Shown here: one piece after another, positions 50,893-59,425 of the stretch
Position numbering within the stretch: position 1 is the stretch's first letter
Layout of the letters: every line of letters begins with the position of its first letter
Assembly: GCF_015319355.1 (NCBI RefSeq)
Contig: NZ_JADILU010000006.1
Span: 310,001-374,000, forward strand
From: Psychroserpens luteus
Lineage (GTDB): Bacteria; Bacteroidota; Bacteroidia; Flavobacteriales; Flavobacteriaceae
DNA: 64,000 nt
Direction: 5' to 3'
The notes under the pieces: model-generated
What the model was told of the DNA's origin: nothing
What the model saw: the letters and a program-made list of their open reading frames with translations, nothing else
Databases searched by the model: none
Made by a program: the position numbers and the translations under genes

Positions 50893-53199
50893 ATGAAAAA
50901 AATAGTATCCATTTTAATCTTATCCATATTACTTGCAGCTTGTGGAAATACTGAAACTACTAACCTAAAGACAGTGTCTAGTATTGAGGAGTTAAATACT
51001 GCTGTAAAAGATGCTAAACCAGGAGATGAAATTGTATTAGCAAACGGAATATATAAAGACTTAGAAATTAAGTTTACTGGAGAAGGAACAGCAGATAATC
51101 CAATTATCTTAAAAGCAGAAACTGCTGGAAAAGTATTTATAGAAGGCGTTTCTAGTTTAGAAATTAGCGGTAATTATTTAGAGGTTAGCGGTTTGTTTTT
51201 TAGAAATGGTCATTCGCCTAAAACTAATGTAATTGCATTTAGAACTAGTGAAAAACAAGTTGCAAATCATTCTAAAGTTACAAATTGTGTGGTTTTAGAT
51301 TTTAATAATTTAGAAAGAGATCAAGATAATCTTTGGGTGCAATTTTACGGAAAACACAACGAATTAAGCAACTGTTACATTGCTGGGAAAACAAATGGAG
51401 GACCAACAGTTAGAGTCGATTTAAAAGGAAACCAAAGTATTAGAAACTATCACAATATTATAAATAATCATTTTGGACCAAGACCTAGAAAAGGTGGAGC
51501 TAGAGGAGAGACTATTCAATTAGGAAGTAGCTTTACATCTATGTCACCAAGTAACACCACTATTGCAAATAACTTATTTGAAGAATGTAATGGAGAGGTA
51601 GAAATAATTTCTAGTAAGACAAATTTTAATTTAATTAAAAACAATGTTTTCTATAAAAGTGAAGGATCTGTAGTAACACGTCATGGAAACTACGTTACTA
51701 TTGATGGAAACTATTTTATTGGAGATGGCGTAAATGAACAATATGGTGGAATTAGAATTATTAACACAGGTCATTGGGTTATAAATAATCTTTTTTACAA
51801 ATTAAAAGGGAAAAATTTTAGAAGCCCATTAGCTGTTATGAATGGTATTCCTAAATCGCCTTTAAATAGATACAACCAAGTTACAGATATTGTGGTTGCT
51901 TATAATACATATGTAGATTCTAGTTCGCCTTGGCAATTTGGAGTAGGTACAAATATTGCACAAGCAGATGTGTTGCCTAAGTCAGAAATTAGATCTGCAA
52001 GACCTTTAAGAACAGAGGTTGTAAACAATGTAATATATAATTCTGTTGGTGATGCAAACCCAATTATAGAATACGATAAAGCCGATGGAGTAACCTTTGC
52101 TAGTAACATTATTCATAATAATGGAGTTGAAATTGCAAATAGTCATGGTTTAATTTCTAAAGAATTAAACTTAACAGATATTGGAACAAATTTAAGTGTG
52201 CCAATTTCTGGTTTTAGTGATTTAGAAGTTTATAAAGGTTTTGATTTTGAAACTATAACGGAAGATTTATTAGGAAATTCAAGAAGTAAATCAGATCAAA
52301 TTGGAGCTATCTTAAATTCTGAAAACATTAAATTAGATATATTAGATAAGACCAAATATGGTGCAGATTGGTATTCAAATGAAGTTGAAACTAAAGAAGC
52401 TAAAACCCATACGGTTTCCAATGCTTCGGAATTAATTACGAAACTTCAAGAAGCTGAGAGTGGAGATGTTATAGATGTAAATGATGGGATTTTCAAGATT
52501 TCAGAATCTTTAATTATTGACAAAACAATTACAATTCAATCTAAAGGAAATTCAGAAATTATATATGAAGGCGTTGCTAACACACCAGCATTCTCTTTAA
52601 ATCCTTACGGGAAATTAACAGTAAAAAATATCAAGTTAAAAGGTAATGGGTCTAATTATGCGTTTGCAAGTTTAAAAGAAAACATGTCTAATCATTTTGG
52701 TTTAGAAGTTTTAGATTCTGAAATAAGCAATTTTAATTATGCTTTAAGGGTTTATAAGCAAGCCTATTCAGAAGAAATCACATTCAAAAATACATCTATT
52801 TCAAACTGTGAAAATGGTATCGAATTATCTGAAGAAACAAACGATAGAGGAGATTACAATACAGAGTATTTAACTATTAACAACTGTTATTTTGATAACG
52901 TAAAACAAAATGTTGTTGATTATTATAGAGGGGGTTACGACGAGTCTACAATTGGAGGGAATCTTTTAGTAACCAACAGTACATTTATTAATTGTGGTGC
53001 AAAAGAACAAAACAAAAGACTATTAAATCATAATGGTATTGTAAATGTAAATATTACCAAAAACACATTTAAAAACAATCCAGTACAGTTTGTTTCTATT
53101 TTATGGGGAGCAAAAAATAATGTGGAATCAGAAAACACAGTAACTAATTCAGGACAAATTAAGACTGAAGAAAACTTAGTGATGACATTGATGTACTAA
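50893..53199 (+). CDS. PL6 alginate lyase lipoprotein, two beta-helix domains
   Basis: This is a 768-residue lyase with a lipoprotein signal (ILLAAC). The N-terminal parallel beta-helix (about 25-480) is the PL6 catalytic domain: Glu235, Glu237, Lys242 and Arg263 match the calcium ligands and the Lys/Arg pair (21 residues apart) of the AlyGC enzyme. A second beta-helix (about 500-760, SNASELITKLQEAESGDVIDVNDG) makes the long two-domain form. Such enzymes are often exolytic on poly-mannuronate or polyG. It follows the PL7 gene by 78 bp. Confidence 0.93.
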   Translation: MKKIVSILILSILLAACGNTETTNLKTVSSIEELNTAVKDAKPGDEIVLANGIYKDLEIKFTGEGTADNPIILKAETAGKVFIEGVSSLEISGNYLEVSGLFFRNGHSPKTNVIAFRTSEKQVANHSKVTNCVVLDFNNLERDQDNLWVQFYGKHNELSNCYIAGKTNGGPTVRVDLKGNQSIRNYHNIINNHFGPRPRKGGARGETIQLGSSFTSMSPSNTTIANNLFEECNGEVEIISSKTNFNLIKNNVFYKSEGSVVTRHGNYVTIDGNYFIGDGVNEQYGGIRIINTGHWVINNLFYKLKGKNFRSPLAVMNGIPKSPLNRYNQVTDIVVAYNTYVDSSSPWQFGVGTNIAQADVLPKSEIRSARPLRTEVVNNVIYNSVGDANPIIEYDKADGVTFASNIIHNNGVEIANSHGLISKELNLTDIGTNLSVPISGFSDLEVYKGFDFETITEDLLGNSRSKSDQIGAILNSENIKLDILDKTKYGADWYSNEVETKEAKTHTVSNASELITKLQEAESGDVIDVNDGIFKISESLIIDKTITIQSKGNSEIIYEGVANTPAFSLNPYGKLTVKNIKLKGNGSNYAFASLKENMSNHFGLEVLDSEISNFNYALRVYKQAYSEEITFKNTSISNCENGIELSEETNDRGDYNTEYLTINNCYFDNVKQNVVDYYRGGYDESTIGGNLLVTNSTFINCGAKEQNKRLLNHNGIVNVNITKNTFKNNPVQFVSILWGAKNNVESENTVTNSGQIKTEENLVMTLMY

Positions 53200-53225
53200 T
53201 ACAAACGCAATAAATTAATCATTAA

Positions 53226-54248
53226 ATGAAAAAAACGCTATTTATATTTTTCACTCTTTTACTAATAGTTGGGTGTAAAGACAAGACTAAAACTACTCTA
53301 GAGGCGACTGTTGAAAATGACACAGAAAGTGTAACAAAGTATCCAAGCGATGTTATCCCTTTTATGGACAAATGGAAAATTCTTTTAGGTGACGGAACAT
53401 ACGAAGACAACCTAGTAAACTACCAAAAAGAGGATTTCTTTTATGTTGGAAATGATGGTAAATCGGATTGGGTAGTCTATAAAACACCAAATTCAGGTAT
53501 TACTTCAAGAACTTCCAGTAATACAAGAACAGAGCTAGGTGAAAAAGCACATTGGATTCCAGAAACTGGAGGAAAACTAACAGGAACGCTTAAAGTACAA
53601 CACGTTTCAACGACTGGAAATGCAGATATTTCATCGTCTTATTCCGTTGTAGTAGGTCAAATTCATAGTGATGAAGGACATGAAAACGAACCACTTAAAA
53701 TTTTCTATAAAAAATTCCCAGGTCACACAAAAGGGTCCGTTTTTTGGAATTATGAAATTAATACCGAAGGCGACAACTCTGGAAGATGGGATTATTCTAC
53801 AGCAGTTTGGGGTTATGATTTTTCTGTTGTTGGAGAGAATGTAACTACTAGTCCCGCAGAACCAGAAGATGGTATTGCACTAAGCGAAGAATTTAGCTAC
53901 GAGGTAAATATTTATGAAGGCATTATGTATCTTACTTTTACAAGTGAAGGCCATGAAACTATAAAATTTACAAAAAACTTATTGAAATCAGATTTTGCTA
54001 CAAAAGCACAAATTCCACAACAGATTATTGATGTGTATTCTTCAAGAAGAACGGTTGGTGTAGAAAGAGAAATTGCATATGCTGGAGAAATAAACTATTT
54101 TAAACAAGGCGCTTATAATCAAGCTAATATTAAAACAGGATCTGAAACGTACGATGGTGATATCGTAAAACAATACGCTAACGGAAGTTACACTGAAGTT
54201 TGGTTTAAAAATGCCACTGTAGGAGAGCCAACAAAGCCTAATGAATAA
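53226..54248 (+). CDS. PL7/PL18-like alginate lyase lipoprotein, copy 1
   Basis: This is a 340-residue lipoprotein (IVGC) with a jelly-roll alginate lyase domain. Motifs are SNTR101-T-E-L, Q145-I-H147 and Y291-FKQGAY297. The usual second Arg of RTELR is Gly105, and FKAG is FKQG, so this is a divergent subgroup, closer to PL18 or an atypical PL7. It is clearly paralogous with the gene at 57476 (shared DVIPFMDKWKILLG-type start and KIFYKKFPGHTKGSVFW). Its end overlaps the GntK-Gnd start by 8 bp. Confidence 0.82.
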   Translation: MKKTLFIFFTLLLIVGCKDKTKTTLEATVENDTESVTKYPSDVIPFMDKWKILLGDGTYEDNLVNYQKEDFFYVGNDGKSDWVVYKTPNSGITSRTSSNTRTELGEKAHWIPETGGKLTGTLKVQHVSTTGNADISSSYSVVVGQIHSDEGHENEPLKIFYKKFPGHTKGSVFWNYEINTEGDNSGRWDYSTAVWGYDFSVVGENVTTSPAEPEDGIALSEEFSYEVNIYEGIMYLTFTSEGHETIKFTKNLLKSDFATKAQIPQQIIDVYSSRRTVGVEREIAYAGEINYFKQGAYNQANIKTGSETYDGDIVKQYANGSYTEVWFKNATVGEPTKPNE

Positions 54249-56142
54249 TACAAGAACATTGAAAAAAGTAATATTCATAATGGGAGTTTCGGGTTGTGGA
54301 AAAAGCACAATCGGTAAATTACTATCAGAAGGTTTAAAAATTCCTTTTTTTGATGGTGATGATTTTCATCCAGAAAGTAACGTTGCAAAAATGTCTAGCG
54401 GACAAGCCTTAAATGATGATGACAGACAAGGCTGGTTAGAAACTTTAAATGATTTGGGAAAAAAGCAATTAACTAAAGATAGTTGCGTCATTGTCTGTTC
54501 TGCATTAAAGCAAAAGTACCGTGATATTTTAAGTCGAAATATTCAAAGTGAAACAAAATGGGTTCATTTATCTGGATCTTTTGAGCAGATTTTTGAAAGA
54601 GTAAACAGCAGGCCAAATCACTTTATGCCTTCAGAATTACTAAAATCGCAATTTGATATTTTAGAAAATCCTGAAGATGCATTACAAATTGATATTAGTT
54701 TAACACCCGAACATATTATTAAAACGATAAAACAAAAATTAATGAACACTTCAGAGTTTGGATTATTTGGTTTAGGAGTTATGGGCAAAAGTCTATGTAG
54801 AAATTTAGCCAATAATGGTTTCAAAATTTCCATGTTTAATAGACATGTGGATGGTGTTGAAGAAGATGTAGCTAAAAATTTTAAAGCAGAATATTCTGAA
54901 TTATCGCAAGCGGAAGCTTTTGATGATATTTCAACATTTGTAAATTCTTTACAACAACCAAGACGAATCATGTTGATGGTTAACGCAGGAAAAACAATAG
55001 ATTATGTCATTGAAGATTTGCTGCCACATTTATCTGAAAAAGATATTTTAATAGATGGCGGAAACTCTAACTATGTAAAAACAAAAGAGCGTTGTGATTA
55101 TTTAAAGACTAAAGGCATTCACTTTATAGGCGCAGGAGTTTCAGGTGGTGAAGAAGGAGCATTAAAAGGGCCATCCATTATGCCAAGTGGAGATTTTGAA
55201 GCTTATAATAATGTGAAGGTTTTTCTTGAAAAAATTTCGGCTAAAGACCAAAATGGCTTACCATGTTGTACTTATGTTGGTCCAGAAGGGAGTGGTCATT
55301 TTATTAAAATGGTTCATAATGGTATAGAGTATGTAGAAATGCAATTGTTAGCTGAGGTGTCTACAATTCTAGAAAATTTAGGTCAAAATCCAGACGACAT
55401 TGCCAATACTTTAGAAAACTGGAAAGACACAGCAAGTAGTTATTTGTTAGAAATAACAACAGCTATTTTCAGAAAAAAAGAAGGTGATGATTGGTTAGTT
55501 AATAAGATATTAGACAAAGCTGGTAATAAAGGTACAGGGAATTGGACAACCATTGCATCAGCACAACTTGGAGTTCCTAGTACATTAATAGCATCGGCTT
55601 TATTTTCACGATATATTTCCTTTTATAAGGAAGAACGTATTCATTTAAATAAGAATTTTAAAACAATTATTTCTTCGGAAATGAATGTAACTACAAATGA
55701 TGTGTTAGAAGCATATCAATTTGCTAGAATTATAAATCATTATCAAGGTTTCAAACTCATAGCAGAAGCTTCAAATAAATTCTCATGGAATTTAAATCTA
55801 AGTGAGATTTCTAGAATCTGGACAAATGGTTGCATTATTAGATCTACTTTAATGGAAGATTTGGTAGAAGTCTTTAAAAACACAACTAATATTCTAACCA
55901 ATCCACAGTTAATAGATCTTGTTAATCAATATAAACCTTCAGCAAAAAAAGTGGTTTCTCAATGTATACTTAACGATATTACAACACCTGCTTTAGGAGA
56001 GGCTGTTCAGTTTTTCAACGGAATTACAACAAAATACACCTCAGCAAATATCATTCAAGCTCAACGTGATTATTTTGGAGCGCATACGTATCAAAGACTA
56101 GATGATACTTCTGGAAAAAGTCATCATACGAATTGGAATTAA
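54241..56142 (+). CDS. Gluconokinase - 6-phosphogluconate dehydrogenase fusion
   Basis: This is a 633-residue two-enzyme protein. Residues 1-165 are a GntK-type gluconokinase with P-loop GVSGCGKS (15-22), GDDFHPESNVAKMSSGQALNDDDRQGW and CSALKQKYRD. Residues 168-633 are a full-length decarboxylating 6-phosphogluconate dehydrogenase with GLGVMGKSL, GGNSNYVKT, GVSGGEEGALKGPSIMPSG, KMVHNGIEY and the C-terminal YFGAHTYQRLD...HTNW. It would convert gluconate to ribulose 5-phosphate in one polypeptide. An internal ATG at residue 168 might also give Gnd alone. It is unexpected in an alginate cluster, where KdgK/KdgA are usual. Confidence 0.92.
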   Translation: MNNTRTLKKVIFIMGVSGCGKSTIGKLLSEGLKIPFFDGDDFHPESNVAKMSSGQALNDDDRQGWLETLNDLGKKQLTKDSCVIVCSALKQKYRDILSRNIQSETKWVHLSGSFEQIFERVNSRPNHFMPSELLKSQFDILENPEDALQIDISLTPEHIIKTIKQKLMNTSEFGLFGLGVMGKSLCRNLANNGFKISMFNRHVDGVEEDVAKNFKAEYSELSQAEAFDDISTFVNSLQQPRRIMLMVNAGKTIDYVIEDLLPHLSEKDILIDGGNSNYVKTKERCDYLKTKGIHFIGAGVSGGEEGALKGPSIMPSGDFEAYNNVKVFLEKISAKDQNGLPCCTYVGPEGSGHFIKMVHNGIEYVEMQLLAEVSTILENLGQNPDDIANTLENWKDTASSYLLEITTAIFRKKEGDDWLVNKILDKAGNKGTGNWTTIASAQLGVPSTLIASALFSRYISFYKEERIHLNKNFKTIISSEMNVTTNDVLEAYQFARIINHYQGFKLIAEASNKFSWNLNLSEISRIWTNGCIIRSTLMEDLVEVFKNTTNILTNPQLIDLVNQYKPSAKKVVSQCILNDITTPALGEAVQFFNGITTKYTSANIIQAQRDYFGAHTYQRLDDTSGKSHHTNWN

Positions 56143-56178
56143 TATCTAACAAACCAACAAAATAAGCTAACTCATATT

Positions 56179-57453
56179 ATGGAAGCAACAACGCCAAAAA
56201 AATCATTTTTTAAAAAAATCATTGCTATCATATTGGGATTTGGTCCAGGTATTTTTGCTATTGGGTATACCATTGGAACAGGAAGTGTAACATCAATGAT
56301 TGTTGCAGGTAGTAAATTTAATATGCAATTATTATGGGTGCTTTTAATTAGTTGCCTTTTTTCAGGAGTTTTAATGTTCGCTTACGGAAATTACGCTTTA
56401 ATTACTGGAGAAACAGCGCTTTTTGGTTTTAAAAAACATTTCAAATACGGTAAAATTTTAGCCATATTAATTATTGTGGGTATTACGTTTGGACAATGGA
56501 ATTCATTAATGGGAATCTTAGGAATTTCATCTAATATTATTTTTGAAATATTAGCGATAAATTTTGAAGGATTAGGTGCCTATAAGTATGAAACCGTTTT
56601 AATAATTGCAATTGTAATTATTGTTATTTTTTATCTATTAATGTTGGTTGGTAAGTACACATTTTTTGAAAAAATACTAGTCATATTTGTAACTTTAATG
56701 GGACTGTCATTTGTGTTGTCATTATGTTTTGTGCAGCCACTTTCTATAGATGTTGTTAAAGGATTAATACCAACTATTCCAGATGTTCCAGGTGGTAAAA
56801 TGTTAGTTGCAGCTTTTGTAGGTACTACGATGGCTTCTGCTACATTTTTATCTCGACCATTATTTGTTAAAGGAAAAGGTTGGACAATTAAAAATCTTAA
56901 TCAGCAAAAGAGAGATGCAATTACAGCAGCTATTTTAATATTCATTATTAGTGGAGTTATTATGGCAGTAGCTGCAGGAGCTTTGTATTACCAAGGTAAA
57001 GAGGTGACACAGGTGTTAGATATGGCAAATACTTTAGAGCCAGTTGCTGGTAAATGGGCAGTTTCTATTTTCTTTTTTGGAGCACTAAGTGCAGGTTTAT
57101 CTTCTATTTTTCCTTGCCTTTTAATAGCACCATTATTGATAGCAGATTATCAATCAGGAGAATTAGATACCAATTCTAAACAGTTTAGAATAATAACTGC
57201 TGTTGCTTGTTTAGTCGCTTTAATAGGTCCTACTTTTGGAGCAAATCCTATTGAGATTCAAATTCTATCTCAAGTCTTTAATGTGTTTGTTTTACCGTTA
57301 GTAATTTTAGGTATCATAATGATTGTGAACAACAAGAAGATAATGAAAGGGTATAAAACAGGTCTTTTTGTAAACATTGGTTTGTTTGCAGCTTTACTTT
57401 TTTCTTTAGTGATTTCGTACAACGGAATTATAGCATTAACAGAATATTTCTAA
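56179..57453 (+). CDS. Nramp-family transporter lacking the metal-binding motifs
   Basis: This is a 424-residue protein with about 11 helices, homologous to Nramp metal transporters over its whole length (FGPGIFAIGYTIGTGSVTSM at the start). The metal-ligand motif DPGN in helix 1 is replaced by TIGTGS (31-36), and the helix-6 MPH by MAS (218-220). The usual Mn/Fe site is therefore gone, suggesting a different substrate. Its place between GntK-Gnd and a lyase in the alginate operon makes uptake of a sugar acid or uronate product plausible (inference). Confidence 0.85.
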   Translation: MEATTPKKSFFKKIIAIILGFGPGIFAIGYTIGTGSVTSMIVAGSKFNMQLLWVLLISCLFSGVLMFAYGNYALITGETALFGFKKHFKYGKILAILIIVGITFGQWNSLMGILGISSNIIFEILAINFEGLGAYKYETVLIIAIVIIVIFYLLMLVGKYTFFEKILVIFVTLMGLSFVLSLCFVQPLSIDVVKGLIPTIPDVPGGKMLVAAFVGTTMASATFLSRPLFVKGKGWTIKNLNQQKRDAITAAILIFIISGVIMAVAAGALYYQGKEVTQVLDMANTLEPVAGKWAVSIFFFGALSAGLSSIFPCLLIAPLLIADYQSGELDTNSKQFRIITAVACLVALIGPTFGANPIEIQILSQVFNVFVLPLVILGIIMIVNNKKIMKGYKTGLFVNIGLFAALLFSLVISYNGIIALTEYF

Positions 57454-57475
57454 TCGGTATTTAAAACAAAATAAA

Positions 57476-58603
57476 ATGAAACTAAAAAATATAAAAATGA
57501 ATAAAAAAACAACAACCACAATAGCACTTTGTATTTTATGTGCAATTTTCACACTGAATAGCTGTAAGAACTCAGATAAAAAAGTAGATGAAAAAACCGG
57601 AGAAAAAGAGATTGAAAAAACCGTATACGCAAGTGATGTCATTCCGTTTTTCGATGATTGGAAATTAGTTTTAGGAAATGGCGCTAATGTTGGAATTGCA
57701 AATAATTTTGAAGATAAAGACTTCTTTTACACTGCAAATGATAGTGATGGTGATTGGGTAGTTTTCAAAGCACCAAATGCAGGAAGCACTCACGGAACTT
57801 CAAACAATACAAGAACCGAATTGGCACAAACCAAAAAATGGTATCCAAAAACAGCAAACGATAAATTAACTGCAACACTTAAAGTTATGAATGTGTCTTC
57901 TACAGGAGACGCACGAGTAGCTGCTTCGCATGCAGTCGTTGTGGGTCAAATTCATAGTGCAGATAAACATGAAAATGAACCTCTAAAAATATTTTATAAG
58001 AAATTCCCAGGGCATACAAAAGGTTCTGTTTTTTGGCATTATGAAATTAATACGGAAGGTGAAGACAATTCTGGAAGATGGGATTATTCTTCAGCAGTTT
58101 GGGGTAATGATTTTTCTGTAGTTGGTGAAACCGCAGATACGTATCCTGAAGAGCCTAAAGATGGTATTGCTCTTGGTGAAGCGTTTAGCTATGAAGTAGA
58201 AGTTAAAGATGGTATTATGACCTTGAACTTCACAAGTGAAGGACATGAAACAAAAACGTTTACAAAAAACTTATTAGTATCTGAATATACAACAAAAGCA
58301 GATATCCCAGAACAAACACAAAAATTATTTGTACCAATTGGTCAGGATGGTGTGGAGCGCAAAGATGCTTACGCTGGCGAAGGTTGTTTTTTCAAATTAG
58401 GTGCTTATAATCAAACGAATGGAAAATCTCCAGAAGTAAATAAAAACTGGTGTTCTGGTGCAGAAACGCATGGTGGCGATATTGAAAAACAATATGCAGA
58501 TGGAAACTATGCAGAAGTATGGTTTAAAACAGGAAGTATTTCGGTAAGTGAAAACGCGGTATCTAACGATGGCTATTTCAATAAAAACGACAATGTAAAA
58601 TAA
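57476..58603 (+). CDS. PL7/PL18-like alginate lyase lipoprotein, copy 2
   Basis: This is a 375-residue lipoprotein with a jelly-roll alginate lyase domain like the copy at 53226. Motifs are NNTR113-T-E-L, Q158-I-H160 and CFFKLGAYNQ (304-313), where the first position of YFKxGxY is Phe305. Extra cysteines (C304 and WCSG) could form a disulfide near the active site. The start may be 57476 or the in-frame ATG at 57497, which begins the cleaner lipoprotein signal (ending LNSC). The two copies probably cut different block types or product sizes. Confidence 0.82.
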   Translation: MKLKNIKMNKKTTTTIALCILCAIFTLNSCKNSDKKVDEKTGEKEIEKTVYASDVIPFFDDWKLVLGNGANVGIANNFEDKDFFYTANDSDGDWVVFKAPNAGSTHGTSNNTRTELAQTKKWYPKTANDKLTATLKVMNVSSTGDARVAASHAVVVGQIHSADKHENEPLKIFYKKFPGHTKGSVFWHYEINTEGEDNSGRWDYSSAVWGNDFSVVGETADTYPEEPKDGIALGEAFSYEVEVKDGIMTLNFTSEGHETKTFTKNLLVSEYTTKADIPEQTQKLFVPIGQDGVERKDAYAGEGCFFKLGAYNQTNGKSPEVNKNWCSGAETHGGDIEKQYADGNYAEVWFKTGSISVSENAVSNDGYFNKNDNVK

Positions 58604-58615
58604 ATCATTACAATT

Positions 58616-59389
58616 ATGAATAATTATAATAATAAATTAGCGGGCAAAAACATACTTATAACTGCAGGTGCTCAGGGAATTGGAGAATCAATCACTAGGC
58701 ATTTTATAGATAGTGGATCTAATGTTGCTATCCACTATTTTTCTAGTGCAGATACTGCGAATGAATTAGTAGCGTACGCACATAGTAAAGGTGTAAAAGC
58801 AGTTGCTATATCTGGTGACTTAACAAAAGAAGCCGATGCAAATGCAATGGTAGAAAAGACAGTAGAAGCATTTGGAGGTTTAGACATCCTTATCAATAAC
58901 GCAGGTTCATTGGTTGCAAGAAAAATGCTGAATGAAATGGAAACGGAGTTCTGGCATAAGGTAATGGACATCAACCTTACTTCTATGATGTTTGTTACAC
59001 GAGCAGCAGCGCCATATTTAGCAAAACAGGACAACAGTAGTATTGTTAATTTAGCATCCCTTGCAGGACGTAAAGGTGGTCATCCAGGATCTTTAGTATA
59101 CTCCACAAGTAAAGGTGCTATCTTAACATTTACACGTGCATTGTCTACAGAATTAGGTGCCCAAGGTACTCGAGTGAACGCGGTTTCTCCAGGTCTTATT
59201 CTGGGTACCTCATTTCACAATACGCATACCACAAAAGAGTCTGCAGCTGCAACAACTGCAGGTATACCAATACAACGAGCAGGTAATGCTGCCGATGTAG
59301 CTCGAGCGGTTTTATATTTGGCTTCAGAGTACGATGGTTTTATCACAGGAGCTACACTTGATATTAATGGAGGTGTATATAATATGTAA
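58616..59389 (+). CDS. SDR oxidoreductase, probable DEH reductase
   Basis: This is a 257-residue classical short-chain dehydrogenase. It has the cofactor motif ITAGAQGIGES, NNAGS, catalytic Ser in LASLAGRKGG, YSTSK and the C-terminal YDGFITGATLDINGGVY. In alginate clusters such an SDR reduces 4-deoxy-L-erythro-5-hexoseulose uronate (DEH) to 2-keto-3-deoxygluconate. The assignment is by context, since the fold alone does not fix the substrate. It lies between the lyase copy 2 (12 bp) and PL17 (36 bp). Confidence 0.85.
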   Translation: MNNYNNKLAGKNILITAGAQGIGESITRHFIDSGSNVAIHYFSSADTANELVAYAHSKGVKAVAISGDLTKEADANAMVEKTVEAFGGLDILINNAGSLVARKMLNEMETEFWHKVMDINLTSMMFVTRAAAPYLAKQDNSSIVNLASLAGRKGGHPGSLVYSTSKGAILTFTRALSTELGAQGTRVNAVSPGLILGTSFHNTHTTKESAAATTAGIPIQRAGNAADVARAVLYLASEYDGFITGATLDINGGVYNM

Positions 59390-59425
59390 TTTCATTATGT
59401 TACCAATACAATAGATTCTTTTTTT

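Noticed and set aside
56179-57453. Ordinary manganese/iron transporter
   Set aside because: The DPGN and MPH metal-binding motifs are both absent, so a standard metal role is not supported.
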